NCBI RefSeq assembly: GCF_030123065.1
Contig: NZ_CP126093.1
Span: 5,462,001 to 5,526,000, forward strand
Length of the DNA: 64,000 nucleotides
DNA from: Neobacillus sp. DY30
Lineage (GTDB): Bacteria > Bacillota > Bacilli > Bacillales > Cytobacillaceae
Direction: 5' to 3'
A program made the position numbers and the translations under genes. A model generated the notes under the pieces. The model saw only the letters and a list, made by a program, of their open reading frames with translations. It made no database searches and was not told where the DNA came from. Below are positions 45,101-52,072 of this stretch, one piece after another. The first letter of the stretch is position 1; each line of letters opens with the position of its first letter.

Positions 45101-46070
45101 TTTCCCATTCATCCTTCACTTTTAATGTATAAAGTGCTTCCCCTTCGTTTAGCTTCTCAAAGCTTACTTCAGGATAGTAAAGATTTCCATTCACTTTCAA
45201 TCCGTATACTGGCGATTGTTGTCCGTTCATGACTTTATCGCCCACTCGGTATTCGATGACACGAGGGAATACTTGGTCAATCATGACGTCCATATAGTCT
45301 GATCTTAGTGTATCCACAACTGGTGGAGTATTGGGTGGTTTAGGGGCAACATACTCTTTAATTTTAATATTTGAAATCGTGATGGCAGCAGCTCCGCGGC
45401 TCTTTTCAAAACCAAGTAATCCTGCTTGATCAACGCCGCCAGTTAACGTCCAGCTCGTTACCTTTTTATCATTAATATAAAGGGTAGCTACATCATCCAT
45501 GAATTTTAAGAGTAAATGATAGGTTTTATTTGCTTCCAATGGCACATCAGAAGTCATCGCCGTCCAAGTATTGGCTGGACCAAAGATTTCACCGAAATAC
45601 TGATTGTTTTGATCCCCTGTACCTACATACGTATAGGCAGATGGATTTTGAACACGATAGATGAGACCAAACCGGTTCATTGCATTGTTCCCTGGAGTAA
45701 TATCTGCTTCAAACGTACCATTTTTAATGGCTTTCATATTATTGTAGACAATTCGATTCTTTTGGGTAGAGGTTACATGAAAGGTTGCTGAACCATCTTC
45801 ATTGTAGGTAACTCTTCCATCACCTGATAAGATTTTAAAATCTCCTTCTTCGAGTTGTTCATCGGTAATGTCGACAAGTTCTTCCTCCTGCTTTACTTGC
45901 CCGCCATCTCCAGGATTTACGTCATTTCCTCCAGTTAAAATGGGATCCTCTGAATTTGTTTGTGGTGCTTCTGCACTTACTGGTGGAACGAACCCCGTTA
46001 AAAACATTGGCAAAAACAACACAATTGCTAGCAGTGAATGGGTAATTCTCTTAAAATACTTACTTCTCAA
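42195..46070 (-). CDS. Secreted GH101 endo-alpha-N-acetylgalactosaminidase
   Basis: About 1291 aa. Signal peptide SLLAIVLFLPMFLTGFVPPVSA; a LamG-like beta-sandwich (about 60-240); GH101 catalytic barrel (about 250-850) with the nucleophile Asp in DFVYLDVWYQ (about residue 663) and the acid/base Glu in WRVTTEFG (about 690); then C-terminal beta-sandwich and galactose-binding-like domains. No LPXTG anchor, so it is released. Known reaction: removal of the core-1 disaccharide Gal-beta-1,3-GalNAc from Ser/Thr of mucin-type glycoproteins. TTG 46070 has AAAGGAGG 7 nt upstream; ATG 46094 lies before that site. The last codons are made of a REP-like 13-mer (42207-42219). Confidence 0.92.
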   Translation of the reverse strand: MRSKYFKRITHSLLAIVLFLPMFLTGFVPPVSAEAPQTNSEDPILTGGNDVNPGDGGQVKQEEELVDITDEQLEEGDFKILSGDGRVTYNEDGSATFHVTSTQKNRIVYNNMKAIKNGTFEADITPGNNAMNRFGLIYRVQNPSAYTYVGTGDQNNQYFGEIFGPANTWTAMTSDVPLEANKTYHLLLKFMDDVATLYINDKKVTSWTLTGGVDQAGLLGFEKSRGAAAITISNIKIKEYVAPKPPNTPPVVDTLRSDYMDVMIDQVFPRVIEYRVGDKVMNGQQSPVYGLKVNGNLYYPEVSFEKLNEGEALYTLKVKDEWEKLDAVFKVLLKVKNNQVIYTFEEINNADSAKIESVELADLNFISVHSSQTNAKAKLTNLSSDVTKPGDVDVLVDTSMGSIGTSERYYTAFLSTDTLSAGVWSNSEVNGYRNLVANRYQNEDGTKAVGIGSSLLYYQREFMPKPQSEKPTVKIAIAEDANHDHEVDWQDGAIVYRDIMQDIPGSKNVNNIVGTRIAMNFGSQAQQPFLKTLDNVKKVALATDGLGQAVLLKGYGNEGHDSAHPDYGDVGERIGGADDLKTLIGEGHKYNSEFGVHINAQETYPEAKAFSDDFIDGPNSRGWGWLDQSYTINKLRDLYSGTRAKRLDELKAAAPGLDFVYLDVWYQDQWESNRISEQFHDRGWRVTTEFGTSVANYSTWQHWATDKNYGGPASKGINSEVLRFISNHQKDSWVLNWPEAGGTADHPLLGGFELAGFEGWQSDKNFDQFIRMTFDTNVPTKFLQKYYVTDWTNVEGDKQKTNLEKEIKLTDPSNGDVVIVTRKDDSRERIITLNGNVVLDEHAYLIPWVEQDFEKTTPDSEKLYHWNLEGGTTTWTLPNEYAGTSKVYVYKLTDQGRTVVQKVKVENNQVTLNAEAATPYIIVPDKKGKGLQVDDWSKGAHVYDTGFNSGTVKDENTKVAGDKDAVSVIRTNQTGNGRNLSSGDYYLNMESPSKFTTVSRTITDLEPGKDYVAEVYIENNSDVKAGIEVTGGEKDVSNFTLRSLQKNYVKADSHASNDGYTSKMQRIQVSFTAVSETAKLTLSREAGEGNTRLDDIRVVQKSLKNEVSSTVFEQDFESVVQGIYPFVIGNTEGVEDNRIHLSELHAPYTQKGWAGKKLVDDVIAGNWSVKVNTGNKGLVYRTIPQHFRFEPGVTYKVSFDYQTTANSYRIISGEEEIDVRDITAAKGLTTNTTLPASTETKTAEFTVTGSLNGQTYIGIFSDGTGLNGDTGAGTFILDNLRIEQVPVTAGN
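42207..42219. repeat. REP-like 13-mer inside the GH101 3' end
   Basis: GGTGACAGGCACC, reverse complement of the 13-mer at 20038-20050. It encodes part of the last residues PVTAGN of the GH101 protein, nine nucleotides before its stop codon. Confidence 0.7.
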
Positions 46071-46195
46071 TTCCTCTCCTCCTTTAAATTCCATAGTTTA
46101 ATAATTTTAAAAAGATGATGATACCTGCAAACGGCAATCAAAAAATTAGCAGCAAGTACCACCACCTGTTCGTACTTTAGCTTACTTTTATTGAA

Positions 46196-46243
46196 ACGCT
46201 TTCACAATAAACATGTTGTTCAAATTTTTAGAAATATTGTTTT
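46196..46243 (-). promoter_or_regulatory. Shared control box upstream of the GH101 gene
   Basis: Near-duplicate of 41144-41190: ACGCTTTCACAATAAACAT, then GTTGTTCAAATTTTTAGAAAT. The left edge forms the palindrome TGAAACGCTTTCA (46192-46204), cre-like. It is about 125 nt before the TTG start and probably puts GH101 and the second ABC system under the same regulators. Confidence 0.65.
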
Positions 46244-46324
46244 TTACATAGGCTGTTTTAAAGAAAATTGTTAAATTTTACACCTTGATTGGAGCAAAAG
46301 GCACTAAGACCCCTCGAAAATCCA

Positions 46325-46655
46325 TGGTCCCACAATTACGGTAACAATAGACCGGGATACTGCCGATAAACTAGGGCTCCCGAAATTATCGTAACAATCA
46401 GGCGGGGATAGTGCCGATAAACCATGGCTCTCGAAATTATCGTGACAATCAGGCGGGGATAGTGCCGATAAACCATGGCTCTCGAAATTATCGTGACAAT
46501 CAGGCGGGGATAGTGCCGATAATCCATGGCTCTTGAAATTATCGTAACAATCAGGCGGGGATAGTGCCGATAAACCATGGCTCTCGAAATTATCGTGACA
46601 ATCAGGCGGGGATAGTGTCGATAATCCAAGGCTCCTGAAATTATCGTAACAATCA
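46325..46655. repeat. Tandem array B, 51-bp dyad units (6-7 copies)
   Basis: Period 51 bp (for example 46381 and 46432). Each unit has inverted half-sites around ATTATCG and CGATAAT about 20 bp apart, joined by CAGGCGGGGATA. Outer copies are diverged. Because 51 is divisible by 3, a 120-codon frame runs through on the minus strand; it is a repeat artefact. The array lies between the GH101 upstream region and a response-regulator remnant. Confidence 0.9.
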
Positions 46656-46687
46656 ACCCCTTATAAATTTTTCGGAGCGTGATGTAA

Positions 46688-46913
46688 ATGGAGACCATTC
46701 AAATATTAATTGCCGATGATATGGAAGCCCTTCGCAGGCGGCTTGAGAGAATTAAAACGGAAAGAAATAGCGGAAGCACGTGCCGTAGAAGTAGAAACGA
46801 TAAAAAAGCAAATTAGCAGCTTGTTGAAAAAATTTGATAAGAATTCGACCAAAGAAATTGTCATCGATGTAACCGAACTGAAACTATTCGATATGATTAA
46901 AGATATTTCGTAG
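46688..46913 (+). pseudogene. LuxR-type response regulator remnant
   Basis: ATG 46688 starts METIQILIADDMEALRRRL, the N-terminus of a NarL/FixJ receiver domain with its acidic pair. After about 25 codons a frame change leads into VEVETIKKQISSLLKKF and STKEIVIDVTELKLFD, the recognition helix and end of a LuxR-type HTH. The phospho-acceptor Asp and most of both domains, about 130 codons, are missing. Like glsA, glnK and bioF/bioD here, it keeps both ends and lost the middle. Confidence 0.65.
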
Positions 46914-46947
46914 AGGTAACCACTGATTTTAGCGGTACCTCTTTTTT
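46912..46947 (+). terminator. Terminator of the response-regulator remnant
   Basis: AGAGGTAACC and GGTACCTCT (46934-46942), followed by TTTTTT. It marks the original 3' end of the decayed gene. Confidence 0.75.
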
Positions 46948-46973
46948 ATCTGGCGGTTTTAACTTTTATTGGG

Positions 46974-47060
46974 TTAAGGACTAATCCTTCTTCGCTGTTC
47001 ATGTGATATGTCCTCAAGACCCCGGATTAAGGACTTATCCTTCTTGAAGGCTGCTAGTGA
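46974..47060. repeat. One and a half units related to array A
   Basis: TTAAGGACTAATCC at 46974, GATATGTCCTCAAGACCCCGG, then a second TTAAGGACTTATCC 53 nt after the first. Same half-sites and same 53-bp period as the array at 19335-20033, about 27 kb away. Confidence 0.75.
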
Positions 47061-47079
47061 TTTGTTTATAAGCCTCTGT

Positions 47080-48081
47080 TCAATCTTTACTAGCTAATTT
47101 TCTTCGGTCCTCAGCTAATGGCGGTTGTTCCAGCCAGCCTTTTTCTATTAAAAGTTGAGCCCCGTCTTCTGCATATCGCCCTATGTCTGCCATTAAATAG
47201 GTATATTTTAAGGCAAGGTCCCTTCGCTGTGAAACGGATAAGGCAGCTCCTAAATAGCCAACTCCTGCTGAAACCATAATGACCGTATGAAGCAGCATCA
47301 GTTTATCGGAGAAAGGAGAGATGGTGGAATCTGTTACTTCAGATACCCATGACCGTGGAGAAGAGAGATCTTCCTTCGAGACAATGGCACTAAGGATATC
47401 AAACTGTTTTTTACAGATGTCTTTCCCTCTTTGAAAGTACTTTCGCAATTCCTTTGTCTGACATACTTGCCCGAATGCAATTTCCAGGACAACCTTCACG
47501 ACTGTTTTTTGCATATTATAGCTTAGTCCGCTTATCTCTATTGCATTTAAAGGCCTTTTATCTCCAAACCAGCCCGTTAGATAGCTTTGACTATGTACAA
47601 AATCAACTTGCTTAGGTGTATTGATACGCGGAGGTTTACTATAAATTCCTTTTTGCAGCATCAGTTCAACAATTCGATTGTGCAGCTCCAGAGCCTCTAC
47701 ATTGCATTCATTGAAGAACTTTCTTTGATCTAATCGTACAGAAGTACTAACTGCTCCAGCATAGCCTGTTAGTCCATGTATGGTCATAATTAACATATAA
47801 ACAAGCATAAATGTATCTGTAAATAATGCAGGTGCGTTAAAATTAACATCCTCTTTCGTTGAGAAACCCTTTGGAATGGGAAAGTCCTCTTGATTGAAAA
47901 AATGTTGAATTTTTTCAATATGCGCTTCTGATAAACTCCTTGCAAATTCTAAGATTTCCTTTACTTTTGTATCCTGGGATGTCTCAATCGCATGACTTAG
48001 GACACAAATTGCTAACGAATCATTCATATATTGAGTCCAAAGATTGGCTATTTCCCCTGTTGTTAATGAAACGTTATGCAT
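47080..48081 (-). CDS. DUF3231 protein (two tandem ferritin-like domains)
   Basis: About 333 aa, two helical repeats of DUF3231: each begins with L-T-x-x-E-I-x-x-L-W-type text (TTGEIANLWTQYMNDS; ALNAIEISGL-like second copy NAIEISGLSYNMQK) and ends with a conserved LIEKGWLEQPP or LMLQKGIYSKPP. ATG 48081 is preferred to TTG 48093. Paralogue of 50095-51090. The family is common in spore-formers, function not established. Confidence 0.8.
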   Translation of the reverse strand: MHNVSLTTGEIANLWTQYMNDSLAICVLSHAIETSQDTKVKEILEFARSLSEAHIEKIQHFFNQEDFPIPKGFSTKEDVNFNAPALFTDTFMLVYMLIMTIHGLTGYAGAVSTSVRLDQRKFFNECNVEALELHNRIVELMLQKGIYSKPPRINTPKQVDFVHSQSYLTGWFGDKRPLNAIEISGLSYNMQKTVVKVVLEIAFGQVCQTKELRKYFQRGKDICKKQFDILSAIVSKEDLSSPRSWVSEVTDSTISPFSDKLMLLHTVIMVSAGVGYLGAALSVSQRRDLALKYTYLMADIGRYAEDGAQLLIEKGWLEQPPLAEDRRKLASKD

Positions 48082-48429
48082 ACTCTCTTCCAACCAGAAA
48101 ACCCCATTTCACAACTTCGTATAGGGTTATTATGTAAAATATGGGTAATATCTATTACGAAATTTGTCGAAATTTAGACGTTATTACAAAATAACTTAAT
48201 TATGGGTCGAATCCTGTCTAATTATAGGAATTTGGTAGTAACAAGATATACCGATATCATTTCTCCTTTTCTCAATTTTTTTTCTTTTTAAATCAGTGTT
48301 CACAGCAAAGAAGTTCTATGTTACTATCGGGAAGGCTTTGGAAAAATGCTATCTCATAATCGAAGCACTTCGAAATCAAGTCATCGCACCATCCAAACCA
48401 CAGTACTAAAAATCTTTACGAGGTGTATG
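48082..48429. other. Intergenic region before the Spo0E-like gene
   Basis: AT-rich, no convincing gene or strong hairpin. It holds the promoters of two divergent genes; an open frame from 48346 runs into the Spo0E-like gene, but its first 28 codons look non-coding. Confidence 0.4.
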
Positions 48430-48618
48430 ATGAAAACAAACAAATCCGTTCAAATCGAAAACGACAAACTTTTAATGGACATTGTGGAGATAAAGAGAAA
48501 ACTAAGTGAATTATTTAACCGAACAGGTCCAAATACTTCCGAATATATAAGTCTCTCAATCAAACTCGACTTCCTGATGAACGAATACTTTAACGAGAAA
48601 ATGGAACAATTCATATAA
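48430..48618 (+). CDS. Spo0E-family aspartyl-phosphate phosphatase
   Basis: 62 aa, helical hairpin of the Spo0E/YisI/YnzD family: LLMDIVEIKRKLSELFNRTG, then the catalytic-type segment SLSIKLDFLMNEYF with the S-x3-x-D pattern. These proteins dephosphorylate Spo0A-P and related regulators. ATG 48430 or the adjacent ATG 48427 follow AGGTG closely; the longer frame from 48346 is not supported. A terminator follows directly. Confidence 0.8.
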   Translation: MKTNKSVQIENDKLLMDIVEIKRKLSELFNRTGPNTSEYISLSIKLDFLMNEYFNEKMEQFI

Positions 48619-48625
48619 CTTGTTT

Positions 48626-48651
48626 GAGACCAGTAAAAATTTGCTGGTCTC
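48626..48651 (+). terminator. Terminator of the Spo0E-like gene
   Basis: GAGACCAG (48626-48633), loop, CTGGTCTC (48644-48651), then TTTTTT. Confidence 0.92.
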
Positions 48652-48837
48652 TTTTTTATCTGCCTTTATCAAAACGTAACTACTCAAGGCAGACCTGGAT
48701 TGACCCAAAAACCAATTCACCTCCGTTCTCGGTCACTCCAGCACACACTCGAGCTATAATTTTGATTTTTTATTTTTTCTAACCATGTCCTTTTTGCCTT
48801 CTTTTCTATATATAAAGGGTGAAAGGAGGTGATTAAA

Positions 48838-49056
48838 ATGGCACAGGCAGTAATCACATCGTCTAAGTTACGGTTAGTGTTTCAAGTAGGTATGGATGAC
48901 GATGGAAAACCGGTTTTAAAGTCGAAGACACTTAGTAATATCCAGAAATCAGCGACAGCTGATCAACTATTCCAGGCAGCACAAGCTTTGACCGGTTTAT
49001 CCAACGATACTCTCAGCAATATTGAGAGAGTCGACAATGCAGATTTACTAGCTTAA
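48838..49056 (+). CDS. DUF1659 small protein
   Basis: 72 aa: QAVITSSKLRLVFQVGMDDD, GKPVLKSKTLSNIQ and an Ala/Leu-rich helix. The strong site AAAGGAGGTGAT precedes ATG 48838. First of three small genes (DUF1659, DUF2922, YvrJ) that travel together in Bacillus; role unknown. Confidence 0.85.
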   Translation: MAQAVITSSKLRLVFQVGMDDDGKPVLKSKTLSNIQKSATADQLFQAAQALTGLSNDTLSNIERVDNADLLA

Positions 49057-49089
49057 TGAAAAAATAAATAGTGATAGGAGGTGAATGAT

Positions 49090-49308
49090 ATGGTTAAAAC
49101 ATTAGAGTTGGAGTTTACGACCGAGTTTGGTAAATCGGCCCGTTTATCAATAGAAAATCCGAAGGAACCAATTAACGGATCTGTGGTCAAAGCGGCGATG
49201 GAGGAAATGATTGCCTCAGGAGTTTTCACATCCACTAACGGTAATTTTGCTTCTGTAAAAGGAGCCCGCGTAATTGAACGCAATGTAACGGACTATGAAA
49301 TCATTTAA
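49090..49308 (+). CDS. DUF2922 small protein
   Basis: 72 aa: KTLELEFTTEFGKSARLSI, ENPKEPINGSVVKAAMEEMI, ending VTDYEII. ATG 49090 has AGGAGGTG 6 nt upstream; the GTG at 49081 lies in that site. Function unknown. Confidence 0.85.
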   Translation: MVKTLELEFTTEFGKSARLSIENPKEPINGSVVKAAMEEMIASGVFTSTNGNFASVKGARVIERNVTDYEII

Positions 49309-49319
49309 TAGAGTAGAAG

Positions 49320-49348
49320 GAGGCCGGGTTCCATAGGAAGCCGGCCTC
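49320..49348. other. GC-rich hairpin between DUF2922 and yvrJ
   Basis: GAGGCCGG (49320-49327) and CCGGCCTC (49341-49348), with inner TTCC/GGAA pairs. There is no T run, so it is more likely a partial stop or an RNA-stability element within the small operon. Confidence 0.6.
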
Positions 49349-49373
49349 TATTAAAGGAAAGGAGTGAAATCTC

Positions 49374-49511
49374 GTGGAGCAAATGATACCTCTCATCAGT
49401 GAGGTAGGATTTCCAATTGTTGTGACCCTCTATTTGCTATATCGGATTGAATCGAAGCTAGATATGGTCGTCCAATCGATTCAAAATCTTCCCGAACGGA
49501 TGAAAGCATAG
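49374..49511 (+). CDS. yvrJ: YvrJ-family small membrane protein
   Basis: 45 aa from GTG 49374, with GGAGTG 7 nt upstream: one hydrophobic segment ISEVGFPIVVTLYLLYRIE followed by the amphipathic SKLDMVVQSIQNLPERM. This is the YvrJ pattern. It completes the DUF1659-DUF2922-YvrJ cluster; function unknown, possibly a phage-holin-like or membrane-docking peptide. Confidence 0.8.
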   Translation: MEQMIPLISEVGFPIVVTLYLLYRIESKLDMVVQSIQNLPERMKA

Positions 49512-49660
49512 CAGCTAAATCGAGGATGTAACAGCCAAATTAATAGAACCTTAAACCTTTGTTCATAGTTTGTTCATACTTTTGGGGTAAGATAGATACA
49601 TGAAGAGGACAAACTTTTTTCTCTCTCTTCCATAACCCCCTTTTATAAGATTTCTTTTTT

Positions 49661-49683
49661 GGATTCGGCAACCGGCCGAATCC
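49661..49683 (+). terminator. Strong terminator after the small-protein cluster
   Basis: GGATTCGGC (49661-49669) and GCCGAATCC (49675-49683), then T8. The stretch 49512-49660 shows no gene, only a repeated TTTGTTCATA; a short leader or sRNA ending here cannot be excluded. Confidence 0.88.
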
Positions 49684-49804
49684 TTTTTTTTATGAAAAAA
49701 TTCTATACCTGACTGGCATAAAATCGAGTGTTACTCACTATTATGTAACGTTTCGTTCTTTTTTTCGTCTTTGAGGTTGGAATTTTTTGTAAAGCAGGTG
49801 TTGT

Positions 49805-50002
49805 ATGAAGTTAACAATAAAAAAGTGTATAGAATGTGGCGGGACATCATTTACCCAAGCAAGTGAACATCAATGCCTTCGTTCAATCGAAAAAAGTTTT
49901 ACAAAGGGAACCGTAGAGAACTATATTATTTGTTTAAGCTGTGGCGAAATTCTATCAATTAAAATCCTTCACTCTGGTAAATTAAATTACGGCAATCATT
50001 AA
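49805..50002 (+). CDS. Small zinc-ribbon protein
   Basis: 65 aa with two Cys pairs: KKCIECGG at 7-14 and ICLSCGE at about 42-48, and HxC between them, fitting a four-cysteine zinc ribbon. GCAGGTG lies 5 nt before ATG. Not otherwise recognised; no neighbour in the same transcript. Confidence 0.6.
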   Translation: MKLTIKKCIECGGTSFTQASEHQCLRSIEKSFTKGTVENYIICLSCGEILSIKILHSGKLNYGNH

Positions 50003-50094
50003 TTCATGTGATTACCGTGCCTAATAAACCAATTTTGAAAATTATTACACACAACAAAAGCACGGTGAAAATCTCCACGCATGCCTTGTGTTTA

Positions 50095-51090
50095 TTATTT
50101 TTTCTTATGCATAACCGTCTGTGGCGGTTCTTCCAGCCAGCCATGCTTTATCATCAATTTTGCCCCTTCATGAGCATATTCAAAGATATCTTTTATAAAA
50201 ATAGATAGTTTTGCTGGCAAGTCATTACGTAAACTAAAAGCCGTTCCAAGTGAATTTCCGCCCAATGAAAAACTGCAAAATAGGCTGACACAATACATCA
50301 TGATCTTATCAGAGAATGGAGCGTGCGTTGAGTTCGTAATATTTCCTCCATGAGTTGACGGTACTGGAATATCATTTTCTATCATAATTTCACTCAATTC
50401 CTTCACAATCCCTTTAGCAAGCTCTCCCCCTTTAGAAAAGTACTTACTAACTCCTTTTTCCTCTGCAATTTGTGCAAATCCAAATATCATTTGCATTCCC
50501 ATAATATTCGATTCAATCGCATGATAGATATTTGCAATCTCTACTGTATTTAAAGGTCTTTTTTCACTTAAAGGATTAAAGCCTCCAAAATAGCCTGTTC
50601 CTTTCACAAATGCTACAGATTCCGGTGTCGATACATAGGGCGAACGAGGAAGTAACCCTTTTTCAAGTAAATATTGGGTAAAAATGTCATAATATTTTTG
50701 TGTAATAATCGTAAGCTCTCTAAAAATCATGGTAATGTCCTTACGATAGCACATCGTTAAATTCAACGTATGCATCCCCATGCTTATTTCTTTTATCAAG
50801 CGGACAAACATAATATCAAAACCATTATCATAAAACGGCGGCACATCTTTACGGACATCCTTTTCCGAAAATCCGATAGGAATTGCAACACCTTCTTTTT
50901 CAAAAATAACCTTTATCTTTTCTGGATAAGATTTAACTTCATTATATAAATTGGTCATCATTTCTTTTGCTTGTAAATCGTCTGCTTTCTCAATTAAGTA
51001 TTCTAACATGTGTACAATGATTGTTTTTTGTTGGTATGTGTTCCACAAACTTCCGATTTCGGAAGATGATATGGATGGGTACTCAGGCAT
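50095..51090 (-). CDS. DUF3231 protein, second paralogue
   Basis: 331 aa, two DUF3231 repeats (SSSEIGSLWNTYQQKTIIVHML; NTVEIANIYHAIESNIMGMQ), each ending in a GLLPRSPY or GWLEEPP motif. Same length and layout as 47080-48081, with moderate identity only, so an old duplication. The last residues VMHKKK are basic. Function unknown. Confidence 0.8.
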   Translation of the reverse strand: MPEYPSISSSEIGSLWNTYQQKTIIVHMLEYLIEKADDLQAKEMMTNLYNEVKSYPEKIKVIFEKEGVAIPIGFSEKDVRKDVPPFYDNGFDIMFVRLIKEISMGMHTLNLTMCYRKDITMIFRELTIITQKYYDIFTQYLLEKGLLPRSPYVSTPESVAFVKGTGYFGGFNPLSEKRPLNTVEIANIYHAIESNIMGMQMIFGFAQIAEEKGVSKYFSKGGELAKGIVKELSEIMIENDIPVPSTHGGNITNSTHAPFSDKIMMYCVSLFCSFSLGGNSLGTAFSLRNDLPAKLSIFIKDIFEYAHEGAKLMIKHGWLEEPPQTVMHKKK

Positions 51091-51211
51091 AATTTTTCCT
51101 CCATACTTATGTATTGTACATATATATCCGCATAATTAATTAGTTTAAACATCCTAAGATTTATCATTCATGAACTTTTTACTCCGCCCTTTAAAAATAA
51201 AAAAATTATGC

Positions 51212-51283
51212 TTGCGTAAGCGCTTTTAATGGGTTTATAATATCTATAAACCGGTTTACTAAATCGATTTACTAAAACGATTT
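51212..51283 (+). promoter_or_regulatory. Promoter with tandem LacI-type palindromes and cre
   Basis: -35 TTGCGT (51212-51217), 18-bp spacer with cre-like GTAAGCGCTTTTAA, -10 TATAAT (51236-51241). Behind it AAACCGGTTT (51248-51257), AAATCGATTT (51261-51270) and AAAACGATTT (51274-51283) repeat every 13 bp. The first two recur identically at 56907-56929, so both operons answer to the same LacI repressor, most likely the one at 55767-56744. Confidence 0.8.
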
Positions 51284-51313
51284 ATTTATTACTTCAAAGA
51301 AGGTGTCATTACC

Positions 51314-52072
51314 ATGCAAAATGTAATTGTTCCTTTAAATGCTTTTGATAGAGTTGAAGTCTTAGAGAAAGGACAAACTTCTTTTATTAAACTGATTTCC
51401 GAATCAGGTGCTTATGGGGTTGAAATACGGAGAGAGTTATTTTCAAAGCAAGAGCTGCCACTAGAAAGGTTAAAACATGAAATCGAACAGCAGCAGCTAT
51501 TTACAGTTTATTCAGCTCCAGTCGAATGTTGGAAAAACAATCATCAGTTTAATGAACAAGAATTAACGACGATTTTTCAAGAAGGTAAAAAGCTTGGAGC
51601 CAAATGGATAAAGGTATCACTAGGACATTTTGATCATGTCCAGTCGGATATCTTTCAACTCCGGTCCTTTTTACAGCAGTATCAGGAAATGCAATTATTT
51701 GTGGAAAATGATCAAACGCTGTATGGCGGAAATGTTACCAATTTAAAATCCTTTTTTGAAAGCGCAGCCGAACAGGACGTACCCGTCAAAATGACGTTTG
51801 ATGTTGGAAACTGGTACTATTCCAATCAGGATGTAGAGTCAGCATTAAGTCAGCTAGCACCCTATGTCAATTATCTTCATTTAAAACAAGTAGATAAGGA
51901 AAAAGGAGAGCTTGTTACCCGTCCATTGCAAAAACATAGTAACCACAGCTGGGAAAAGGTTATGAACCATCTTCCTTCACACTTAGTGAAAGCGCTTGAG
52001 TTTCCGATCCAACCAAAGGAAAAAACAAAAGAGTATATTCAAATGATAACAGAAAGTGAGGCGTTAACATGA
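51314..52072 (+). CDS. Sugar phosphate isomerase/epimerase-like TIM barrel
   Basis: 252 aa of the AP-endonuclease-2/xylose-isomerase-like superfamily: YGVEIRRELFS, AKWIKVSLGHFD, LFVENDQTLYGG (metal Glu), MTFDVGNWYYS (metal Asp/His region) and YLHLKQVD. First gene of a four-gene operon with a KDG-type kinase, a sugar-acid importer and KDPG aldolase; probably an isomerase or epimerase feeding 2-keto-3-deoxy sugar acids, exact substrate unknown. Confidence 0.75.
   Translation: MQNVIVPLNAFDRVEVLEKGQTSFIKLISESGAYGVEIRRELFSKQELPLERLKHEIEQQQLFTVYSAPVECWKNNHQFNEQELTTIFQEGKKLGAKWIKVSLGHFDHVQSDIFQLRSFLQQYQEMQLFVENDQTLYGGNVTNLKSFFESAAEQDVPVKMTFDVGNWYYSNQDVESALSQLAPYVNYLHLKQVDKEKGELVTRPLQKHSNHSWEKVMNHLPSHLVKALEFPIQPKEKTKEYIQMITESEALT

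Noticed and set aside
46336-46698. 120-codon minus-strand frame with repeated 17-residue units (IISRAMDYRHYPRLIVT)
   Set aside because: It is array B read through in one frame; the 51-bp period is divisible by three, there is no ribosome binding site, and the units are explained by DNA-level dyads.
48346-48429. Longer Spo0E-like protein starting at 48346
   Set aside because: The first 28 codons (Ser/Thr/Arg-rich) do not resemble the family; ATG 48430 gives the normal length with AGGTG just upstream.
49590-49683. Small RNA or leader peptide before the strong terminator
   Set aside because: No convincing promoter was found; the terminator is explained by the DUF1659-DUF2922-YvrJ transcript.
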